From Anaerolineae bacterium (GTDB lineage Bacteria; Chloroflexota; Anaerolineae; B4-G1; SLSP01), in assembly GCA_021107605.1 (NCBI GenBank), contig JAIOSN010000149.1:1-11456 (forward strand): a stretch of DNA of 11,456 nt. The letters run 5' to 3'. Below are positions 6,651-11,456 of the stretch, in pieces. A program made the position numbers and the translations under genes. The notes beneath the pieces are model-generated. The model saw only the letters and a program-made list of their open reading frames with translations. It did not search any database and was not told the DNA's origin. How positions within the stretch are numbered: position 1 is the stretch's first letter; the number at the start of each line of letters is the position of its first letter.

Positions 6651-6659
6651 AGTATACCA
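6651..6659 (-). promoter_or_regulatory. Extended -10 promoter of the pseudouridine synthase, probably leaderless
   Basis: The minus strand reads TGG then TATACT (6659-6651), a 5/6 match with the TGn extension. Only six bases separate it from the ATG at 6644, so transcription starting seven bases downstream would begin at the A of the start codon. There is no ribosome binding site, consistent with a leaderless message. Confidence 0.6.
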
Positions 6660-6718
6660 CGCGGGGCGAAAGTTATGGGTGGCCCGGCAATTATGATTTT
6701 GCTGAAAAAACAAAAATT

Positions 6719-6943
6719 TCACCACGGAGGCGCAGAGAGCGCAGAGGTTTTAACAACATCTTGTGAACGTTCAGGGGGTAAGGAAAAACATTCCCCAAGA
6801 CTTCCGAGGTTTCCAAAACGGTACCTTTTTGGCAGGTTCTGGGGATCCCTAGCCCGCCTTCCGGGTCAAATTACCATCAAAACCTCGGAGGTCTGAACGC
6901 TTACAACATCTTTTCTTAGTGTCCGCGGTGTCTCCGTGGCGAG
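6719..6943. repeat. Outer palindrome, split by a nested insertion
   Basis: Arms at 6719-6742 and 6920-6943 match in inverted orientation (16 of 24, with a perfect CCACGGAG core). The sequence type, a CCACGGAG-GC-CAGAG-like arm pairing with CTCCGTGG, is a dispersed intergenic palindrome I recall from several bacterial phyla. In this copy the arms are about 177 bp apart because another palindromic unit sits between them. No gene is supported within the 378-bp gap 6645-7022. Confidence 0.65.
6763..6902. mobile_element. 140-bp MITE-like element flanked by a 10-bp direct repeat
   Basis: An inner palindromic unit has inverted arms CGTTCAG (6768-6774) with its complement at 6893-6899, and a 14-bp arm at 6799-6812 matching 6880-6893 (13 of 14, core CCGAGGTTT/AAACCTCGG). 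On the right the two arm blocks are contiguous. On the left they are separated by a 24-bp GGGG...CCCC hairpin. The exact direct repeat ACAACATCTT occurs just outside, at 6753-6762 and 6903-6912. Removing one copy plus the unit rejoins the outer palindrome into a compact hairpin. No coding capacity is present, so movement would require a transposase supplied elsewhere. Confidence 0.55.
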
Positions 6944-6984
6944 TTATTTTTTAGTAGACTCAATTATGATTCTCTTTCTGAATG

Positions 6985-6993
6985 TGCTATAAT
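6985..6993 (+). promoter_or_regulatory. Extended -10 promoter of rnc
   Basis: TGC followed by a perfect TATAAT; no clear -35 box. The predicted start near 7000 gives a leader of about 23 bases carrying the GGAGGT site at 7011-7016. The same nine bases (TGCTATAAT) form the promoter of the phasin-like unit. Confidence 0.7.
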
Positions 6994-7022
6994 TGCTCTG
7001 TACTTTCCCCGGAGGTCGTGAA

Positions 7023-7730
7023 ATGTCGAAATTGGAAGACCCGTTGTTGATAGTCCAACAAGAGTTGGATTATGATTTCGCACAAGCTGAACTGCTGCGT
7101 CTGGCCTTGACCCATCCGTCTTATGCCCATGAACATCTGGGTGAAGGTGGCGAGGAGTATCATAACCAGCGACTAGAGTTTCTGGGTGATGCGGTGTTGG
7201 ATTTCCTGGTCGCGGCTTGGTTGTATAGAGAATTTCCGGAGTTGCCAGAAGGGCCGCTGACGCGATTGCGGGCCACCATGGTCTGTACCAGCACTTTGGC
7301 TCAATTGTCTCGCGATCTGGCGTTAGGGAAGGGTTTGCGGTTAGGCCGTGGAGAAGAGGAGCACGGTGGGAGCGAGCGGCCGGCCAATCTCTGCGATGCC
7401 CTGGAAGCGGTGGTAGGTGCTTTTTATCTGGATAGCGACTTGAATACAGTTTGGAGCCGTTTGGAACCATGGTTCAGACGTAAAATTGAAGCGGTTTTGG
7501 AACAGGACTCTTACGCGGATGCTAAATCTAATTTCCAGGAGTGGGCACAGGCGGAGACTGGTATCACCCCCCTCTACCGGATTGTTGACGCTGTGGGTCC
7601 CGATCACGCGAAAATGTTTACCGCGCAAGTGTTGTTAGAGGAGCAAGTGAAAGGTGAGGGAGTTGGCCCAAATAAACGGACGGCGGAACAGGCCGCGGCC
7701 AGACAAGCGTTGTTGAGGATAGTCGAGTAG
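7023..7730 (+). CDS. rnc: Ribonuclease III
   Basis: RNase III (235 aa) cleaves double-stranded RNA, processing pre-rRNA and structured messages in the cytoplasm as a homodimer. The signature NQRLEFLGDAV is at 48-58, with Glu52 and Asp56, and the second catalytic pair is Asp125/Glu128 in CDALEAVVGAFYLD. The C-terminal double-stranded-RNA-binding domain spans about 165-233, starting at DAKSNFQEWAQ and ending in the Lys/Ala-rich NKRTAEQAAARQAL. Length is normal. The ATG at 7023 was preferred over a TTG at 6993 because GGAGGT lies 6 bases upstream and because the TTG overlaps the -10 box. The last two codons and the stop (GTC-GAG-TAG) lie inside an 8-bp tandem repeat. clpC follows on the same strand after 143 bp. 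Confidence 0.97.
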   Translation: MSKLEDPLLIVQQELDYDFAQAELLRLALTHPSYAHEHLGEGGEEYHNQRLEFLGDAVLDFLVAAWLYREFPELPEGPLTRLRATMVCTSTLAQLSRDLALGKGLRLGRGEEEHGGSERPANLCDALEAVVGAFYLDSDLNTVWSRLEPWFRRKIEAVLEQDSYADAKSNFQEWAQAETGITPLYRIVDAVGPDHAKMFTAQVLLEEQVKGEGVGPNKRTAEQAAARQALLRIVE

Positions 7731-7784
7731 TCAGGCAGTCGGGTGGTCGAGTAGTCAGATAGGCGGTAGTTGAGTGGTCTGCTA
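7721..7784. repeat. Degenerate 8-bp tandem repeat starting in the rnc stop codon
   Basis: Eight consecutive 8-base units with consensus near AGTCGAGT (first five: AGTCGAGT, AGTCAGGC, AGTCGGGT, GGTCGAGT, AGTCAGAT; the last three are more decayed). A 13-base stretch, GTCGAGTAGTCAG, recurs exactly at 7722-7734 and 7746-7758, three units apart. The array covers the final codons and stop of rnc and runs into the rnc-clpC gap. Confidence 0.65.
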
Positions 7785-7785
7785 A

Positions 7786-7815
7786 TTGACGGTCAGACAC
7801 AGTCTTGCATTTACT
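7786..7815 (+). promoter_or_regulatory. Possible clpC promoter
   Basis: TTGACG (7786-7791) lies 18 bases before TTTACT (7810-7815), a moderate sigma-70 match ahead of clpC. I see no CtsR- or CIRCE-like operator in the gap, so heat-shock control by those repressors is not supported. Cotranscription from the rnc promoter is an alternative. Confidence 0.3.
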
Positions 7816-7873
7816 CCCTAATCTTTGCTTCCTCCCGTCTACTGTCTACTTATTTTCTATTTTCGGAGGATTT

Positions 7874-10372
7874 ATGATGCGTTTTGATCGGTTTACCGAG
7901 CGAGCTCAGCAGGCAGCACAACAAGCATTATCTTTGGCGTCCCGATACAATCATAGCCAAGTAGATGTGGAGCATCTATTTATGGCGCTGCTCGAACAGA
8001 ATGAGGGCACGGTCCCCGAACTGCTTTCAGAACTGGGCGTGAATGTCTCTAAACTGACGTCGCAAGTTGACAAACTGTTACGGGAGAGCTCCCGCCCCGG
8101 CATCTATGGCGCGCGTGGTGGACAACAGGTATTCATCACCCCGCGCGTTAAGCGGGTGCTGGATCTAGCCCGTGAAGAGGCGAGCAAATTCAAGGATGAA
8201 TATATCTCCACGGAGCATCTGCTCTTGGCTATGCTCCATGATCGCGGGACTGCGCTGGCTAGTATCTTCCAGAAGGAGCAGATCACGCATGAACGTGTTC
8301 TAGTGCAGGTTCGTAAGCTCCGGGGTGGGGAACGTGTGACCACCGCTCAAGCGGAATCGGGCGGCCACCAGGTGTTGGAGAAGTATAGCCGCGATCTGAC
8401 GCAGATGGCCCGGGAGGGCAAACTGGACCCTGTCATCGGGCGCAGCACGGAGATTCAGCGGGTGATGCAGATCTTGGTGCGCCGCACGAAGAGCAATCCG
8501 GTCTTGATCGGGGAACCGGGGGTGGGCAAAACAGCTATTGTCGAAGGGCTGGCCCAAAATATCGCCGATGATGATGTGCCCGAAATACTCAAGGGGAAGC
8601 GGTTACTCCAACTAGACCTAGGTTTGCTGGTGGCCGGCACCCGTTTTCGAGGTGAGTTTGAGGAGCGGCTGAAAGGGATTTTGAAGGAGATCGAAAAATC
8701 TGCGGGCGAGATAATTCTCTTCATTGATGAGTTGCATACCGTCGTGGGCGCGGGGAATGCCAGCGGAGCGTTGGACGCCTCCAACATGATCAAGCCGGCG
8801 CTAGCGCGCGGCGACTTGCAGGCCGTCGGTGCGACCACGCTAGACGAATATCGGCAGTACATTGAGAAAGATGGCGCGTTGGAACGCCGTTTCGCGCCGG
8901 TTTACGTGGAGGAACCCTCGGTGGAGGATACCATCGCGATGTTGCAGGGGTTGCGAGATCGCTACGAGGCGCATCACCGCGTGAATATTACGGATGAGGC
9001 GTTGGAGGCCGCGGCGCGCTTGGCGGAGCGTTATGTTACCGATCGCCACTTGCCAGATAAAGCCATTGACTTGATGGATGAGGCCGCTGCTAAATTGCGG
9101 GTGACGCTCTTCACTCTACCCCCAGATCTAAAACGGCTGGAGCAACAGCTCAACCGGTTGAGCAGCGATGAGGAGTCCGCCGGCAACACGCGCGATTATG
9201 AGCGGGCAGCTGAGGTCAAGACCCAACGACTGCGCTTGGAGCAAGTCTTTGACAAGCAACGGGAGGAGTGGCTTAACAGCCATCAACTGGATGAGACGGT
9301 GGATGCGGAGGATATCGCTGATGTAATTTCTTCCTGGACTGGGATCCCTCTCTCCCAAGTATTGGAGACCGAGGCCCGGAAACTCTTGCGGATGGAAGAG
9401 GCGCTGCAACAACGGATTATCGGACAAGATGAGGCTATCCATGTCGTCGCTGACGCTATTCGCCGCGCCCGTGCTGGGTTGAAGGACCCCCACCGGCCCA
9501 TCGGTTCCTTCTTCTTCCTGGGCGCTTCGGGGGTTGGGAAGACGGAGACGGCCAAAGCTCTGGCAGATTTTCTCTTTGATGACGAGGACGCGCTCCAGCG
9601 CGTGGATATGAGCGAATATCGTGAGGGGCACACGGTCTCGCGGCTCTTTGGTGCGCCTCCCGGTTATGTGGGGTACGATCAGGGCGGACAGCTTACAGAA
9701 GCGGTGCGCCGCCGTCCCTACCAGGTGATACTCTTCGATGAAATTGAGAAGGCCCATGCCGATGTTTGGAACGCACTGCTACAAATCATTGATGAAGGGC
9801 GGCTGACCGATGGCCAGGGGCGCGTGGTAGATTTCCGCAACACAGTGCTTATTATGACCTCCAATGTGGGGACACAATATGCGCGCGAGGGAGGTGTACT
9901 GGGCTTTGGCCGGGGGCGGGATGAGGAGGAGATTGAGGCGCGGCAACGGATGCAGGCCGAACTAAAGAAGACTTTCCGACCGGAATTCATTAACCGGGTG
10001 GATGAGATAATAGTCTTTAACAACCTTACCCTGATGGACGTTGAGTTAATTGTGGATTTGCAGCTGGCTGAGGTACTGGAGCGATTGGCAGAATATGAAT
10101 TGCATGTGGAGCTGATGCCTGCGGCTAAACATTGGTTGGCCGAGCAAGGTTATGATTCGCAGTTCGGTGCGCGCCCGTTGCGCCGCGCCATCCAGCGGTA
10201 TGTGGAAAGCCCTTTGAGTGTGGACATACTGCTAGGGAAATTTGAGACCGGCACAGAAATCCAAGTCGATTTAGGAGCAAACAACATTCTGGTCTTTACA
10301 CAAAAAGAGGGAGAGCCGGCTAGTCTGGCTGAAGTCGCGGCTCCCCCTGCGAAGTCCACCGGCGAGGACTAG
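7874..10372 (+). CDS. clpC: ATP-dependent Clp protease ATP-binding subunit ClpC
   Basis: ClpC (832 aa) is a two-ring AAA+ unfoldase that feeds substrates to ClpP in the cytoplasm. The N-domain has the usual duplicated Clp repeat (about 4-150). Ring 1 has Walker A GEPGVGKT (213-220) and Walker B ILFIDE (near 281-286). A short middle region carries a UVR-like segment (DYERAAEVKTQRLRLEQ, from 441). Ring 2 has GASGVGKT (550-557), APPGYVGYDQGGQLTEAVR and Walker B VILFDE (618-623). The LGF loop at 676-678 is the ClpP-docking motif, and with the short middle domain this separates it from ClpB. GGAGGA lies just upstream; tandem ATGs at 7874 and 7877 are both possible. An in-frame ATG further upstream adds no family sequence. 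Residues 820-832 and the stop are encoded by a 42-bp repeat. clpP is not in the window. Confidence 0.96.
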   Translation: MMRFDRFTERAQQAAQQALSLASRYNHSQVDVEHLFMALLEQNEGTVPELLSELGVNVSKLTSQVDKLLRESSRPGIYGARGGQQVFITPRVKRVLDLAREEASKFKDEYISTEHLLLAMLHDRGTALASIFQKEQITHERVLVQVRKLRGGERVTTAQAESGGHQVLEKYSRDLTQMAREGKLDPVIGRSTEIQRVMQILVRRTKSNPVLIGEPGVGKTAIVEGLAQNIADDDVPEILKGKRLLQLDLGLLVAGTRFRGEFEERLKGILKEIEKSAGEIILFIDELHTVVGAGNASGALDASNMIKPALARGDLQAVGATTLDEYRQYIEKDGALERRFAPVYVEEPSVEDTIAMLQGLRDRYEAHHRVNITDEALEAAARLAERYVTDRHLPDKAIDLMDEAAAKLRVTLFTLPPDLKRLEQQLNRLSSDEESAGNTRDYERAAEVKTQRLRLEQVFDKQREEWLNSHQLDETVDAEDIADVISSWTGIPLSQVLETEARKLLRMEEALQQRIIGQDEAIHVVADAIRRARAGLKDPHRPIGSFFFLGASGVGKTETAKALADFLFDDEDALQRVDMSEYREGHTVSRLFGAPPGYVGYDQGGQLTEAVRRRPYQVILFDEIEKAHADVWNALLQIIDEGRLTDGQGRVVDFRNTVLIMTSNVGTQYAREGGVLGFGRGRDEEEIEARQRMQAELKKTFRPEFINRVDEIIVFNNLTLMDVELIVDLQLAEVLERLAEYELHVELMPAAKHWLAEQGYDSQFGARPLRRAIQRYVESPLSVDILLGKFETGTEIQVDLGANNILVFTQKEGEPASLAEVAAPPAKSTGED
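10331..10372 (+). repeat. REP-like 42-bp repeat, left copy, forming the clpC 3' end
   Basis: This segment matches 11365-11406 at 35 of 42 positions without gaps. It begins GAAGTCGCG and ends in a hairpin, AGTCC...GGACT, followed by AG. It is exactly the last 14 codons of clpC, and the repeat's GGACTAG end supplies the TAG stop. The hairpin cluster at 183-233 has the same order of parts (GAAGTCGC then GTCCAC-loop-GTGGAC), with a longer spacer. Confidence 0.7.
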
Positions 10373-10384
10373 GATTTTATTCAG

Positions 10385-10405
10385 CTTGTCGCGAGGGAAG
10401 ACAAG
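10385..10405 (+). terminator. Weak hairpin after clpC
   Basis: CTTGTC (10385-10390) pairs with GACAAG (10400-10405) around a 9-base loop, 12 bases after the clpC stop. The following bases are not a U-run, so this is at best a weak or factor-assisted terminator or an mRNA-stabilising hairpin. Confidence 0.25.
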
Positions 10406-10419
10406 TATGTCCCCAAACT

Positions 10420-10513
10420 TTGACATTTCGCTAGAGTAAGAGGATTGATAGTAGAAGATGCTTCCGCGTCGTGGCAGTAATGGAATTCACCCTGTGACGC
10501 CAAGTTCTAGCGA
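10420..10513 (+). promoter_or_regulatory. Possible control region of the toxin-antitoxin pair
   Basis: The 172-bp gap before the antitoxin holds a perfect TTGACA (10420-10425), but no convincing -10 box at the right distance. It also holds an 8-bp inverted repeat, TCGCTAGA at 10428-10435 and TCTAGCGA at 10506-10513. Toxin-antitoxin pairs commonly repress themselves through such palindromes; here that is only a possibility. Confidence 0.25.
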
Positions 10514-10544
10514 GTTTTCAGTAGCATAATAACAGGAGGTTCCC

Positions 10545-10799
10545 ATGAAGGTCATTGAGTATACAACTGAATTTCCCACGGATGGGCACTTTACATTGCC
10601 GCGTGCAATGTTACCGGACATTGATTTGCGTCAGCCTAAAAAGGTAAGAGTTCTCATCATATATGAAGAAACGCCACCTAAAAAAACATTAGCCCATTTT
10701 GGGGGCCGTTGGCAAAATAAGCGCAGCGCCGATGAAATTGTTGCCGAACTCTACGCAGAACGTGAACAGAATGTGCAGACGGATAAAATGCAATGGTAA
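10545..10799 (+). CDS. Antitoxin of a VapBC-type pair
   Basis: This 84-aa protein lies directly before a PIN-domain toxin and overlaps it by 7 bp (10793-10799), the standard antitoxin-first layout. The N-terminal half (EFPTDGHFTLPRAML, then VRVLIIYEE, residues 35-43) looks like a small beta-rich domain of AbrB-like style, which would bind DNA. The C-terminal stretch FGGRWQNKRSADEIVAELY (52-70) resembles the toxin-binding tail F-G-W-RSAEEI-E-Y seen in many PIN-toxin partners. It should neutralise the toxin by covering its active site and repress the operon. A strong AGGAGGT lies 4 bases before the ATG. The gene looks more AT-rich than clpC, consistent with acquisition. The VapB family assignment is by position and tail motif, not by a firm domain match. 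Confidence 0.82.
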   Translation: MKVIEYTTEFPTDGHFTLPRAMLPDIDLRQPKKVRVLIIYEETPPKKTLAHFGGRWQNKRSADEIVAELYAEREQNVQTDKMQW

Positions 10800-11260
10800 A
10801 TGCGCCTACATATTTGATAGATACCGATATCATGATCTATTGGCTTACCGCTCGGTATCCTCAAATTCAACAACACATCGCACAACTTGATAGCTGTTAC
10901 ATCTTTGTCTCGGCTATTACCGTAGCGGAGTTGTACTTTGGTGCACATAATTCTGCCAAACCGCTCGAAAACTGCCAGTTACTGGATGAGCTGCTGGTGG
11001 ATTTGCAAGTTTTGGAATTTGATGCCACAGTAGGTCGTCATTTTGGAGTAATCAAAGCCCAGCTTAAACAGAGCGGAAATATCATCAATGATTCAGACTT
11101 ATTCATCGCGGCTACGGTGCTTTCACAGAAATTGATCTTGGTGACAAACAATGAACGGCATTTCCGTCGTATTCCGGGACTTGAAATCGAAAATTGGACA
11201 CGAGAAACGCATTACGGTAAGAGTGACCCCCGCATTATTTGTGACACTGAGAGACATTGA
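10793..11260 (+). CDS. vapC: PIN-domain toxin, VapC-type ribonuclease
   Basis: A 155-aa PIN-domain endoribonuclease. VapC toxins halt growth by Mg2+-dependent cleavage of tRNA or rRNA when the antitoxin is degraded. The acidic active site can be traced: Asp10 (YLIDTDIMIYWL), Glu46 (SAITVAELYFGA), Asp100/Asp102 (INDSDLFIAATVL) and the LVTNNERHF motif (116-124), followed by the usual IPGLEIENW (127-135). About 20 further residues (136-155, including HYGKSDPRIICDTERH) extend beyond the normal VapC end near the Asn-Trp motif. The active site is intact, so the toxin is probably functional. Translation is coupled to the antitoxin by the ATGGTAA overlap. The RNA target cannot be read from the sequence. 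Confidence 0.93.
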   Translation: MVNAPTYLIDTDIMIYWLTARYPQIQQHIAQLDSCYIFVSAITVAELYFGAHNSAKPLENCQLLDELLVDLQVLEFDATVGRHFGVIKAQLKQSGNIINDSDLFIAATVLSQKLILVTNNERHFRRIPGLEIENWTRETHYGKSDPRIICDTERH

Positions 11261-11364
11261 GTAGGTATTCAGTAGCACGGCCTATTTCGCGTGGCTCAAT
11301 CATGCTTATGGATTGGAAAACTAATTAGCCTGGTGACGGACTTTGCCAGACGGCCCAGGGGCGG

Positions 11365-11406
11365 GAAGTCGCGACTACTCTTGCAGAGTCCACCGGCGGG
11401 GACTAG
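11365..11406 (+). repeat. REP-like 42-bp repeat, right copy
   Basis: This is the partner of the clpC-tail repeat (35 of 42 identical). It contains the 10-bp palindrome AGTCGCGACT and the same terminal AGTCC...GGACTAG hairpin. It is followed by TGTCATTCCGAGC, another phrase I recall from dispersed intergenic repeats. The rest of 11261-11456 shows no gene. Confidence 0.65.
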
Positions 11407-11456
11407 TGTCATTCCGAGCGACCACCGGGAGTCTTCGCCTTTTCGCCTACTCGCTC

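Larger units (their letters stand above)
10514..11277. repeat. 13-bp direct repeats flanking the toxin-antitoxin genes
   Basis: GTTTTCAGTAGCA (10514-10526) and GTATTCAGTAGCA (11265-11277) match at 12 of 13 positions in the same orientation, including an exact 10-mer. They lie 18 bp before the antitoxin start and 4 bp after the toxin stop. They may mark the ends of an inserted cassette. Confidence 0.45.

Noticed and set aside
6048..6725. Longer pseudouridine synthase starting at 6725
   Set aside because: The 27 extra residues resemble no family sequence and would be translated across the extended -10 promoter and into the repeat region; 6644 fits the domain start.
6582..6896. 104-residue open frame on the plus strand in the divergent gap
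   Set aside because: It spans the pseudouridine synthase start, both palindromes and the promoter; no ribosome binding site or protein-like composition.
7721..7784. CRISPR-like array after rnc
   Set aside because: Units are 8 bp and contiguous with no unique spacers, and no cas genes are present.
9128..9757. 209-residue open frame on the minus strand inside clpC
   Set aside because: It lies wholly antisense to well-conserved AAA+ coding sequence and shows no recognisable domain; a codon-bias shadow.
7805..10372. ClpC starting at 7805
   Set aside because: The extra N-terminal 23 residues are not family-like and precede a strong GGAGGA site placed for 7874/7877.
7874..10372. ClpB disaggregase instead of ClpC
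   Set aside because: The middle domain is too short for ClpB's long coiled coil, a UVR-like segment is present, and the LGF ClpP-docking loop is found at 676-678.

Overview
This is bacterial chromosomal DNA from a free-living organism. I infer a member of the Chloroflexota (Anaerolineae-like). The grounds are the mix of genes (a FolC start, TsaD, an M24 peptidase, a phasin-like/UbiB group and ClpC) and intergenic DNA full of short palindromic repeats of a kind I associate with that phylum. No rRNA, protein-based taxonomic marker or database search backs this, so the phylum call is tentative.

Left half, all on the minus strand. Positions 1-105 hold the 5' end of a folC-like gene interrupted by a stop at codon 9. 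Positions 120-300 are a cluster of hairpins. Next comes a two-gene unit read from a good sigma-70 promoter at 2629-2657: an M24 Xaa-Pro peptidase followed by tsaD (tRNA t6A synthesis). A second unit reads from an extended -10 promoter at 5256-5264 through a phasin-like coiled-coil protein, a 92-residue leucine-rich helical protein (TTG start overlapping the previous stop), an overlooked 41-residue single-span membrane protein, and an ABC1/UbiB atypical kinase with two C-terminal membrane segments. Upstream lie a family 2 glycosyltransferase (5298-6032) and an RluE-type pseudouridine synthase (6048-6644), whose promoter suggests a leaderless mRNA.

The divergent gap 6645-7022 carries two opposing extended -10 promoters. 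Between them is what looks like a 140-bp palindromic element nested inside another palindrome, flanked by a 10-bp direct repeat.

Right half, plus strand. RNase III (rnc) is followed by clpC (two-ring AAA+ unfoldase with a ClpP-docking LGF loop), then a VapBC-type toxin-antitoxin pair with a 7-bp overlap. The toxin-antitoxin pair sits between two nested sets of direct repeats: an imperfect 13-mer close to the genes, and a 42-bp repeat whose left copy is the last 14 codons of clpC, stop included.

A theme across the window is that short repeats run into the ends of genes. The stop codons of the pseudouridine synthase (7-bp units), rnc (8-bp units) and clpC (REP-like 42-mer) all lie inside repeat DNA. 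The least understood gene group is the phasin-like/helical/membrane-peptide/UbiB unit. No CRISPR array, tRNA, rRNA or transposase gene was seen.
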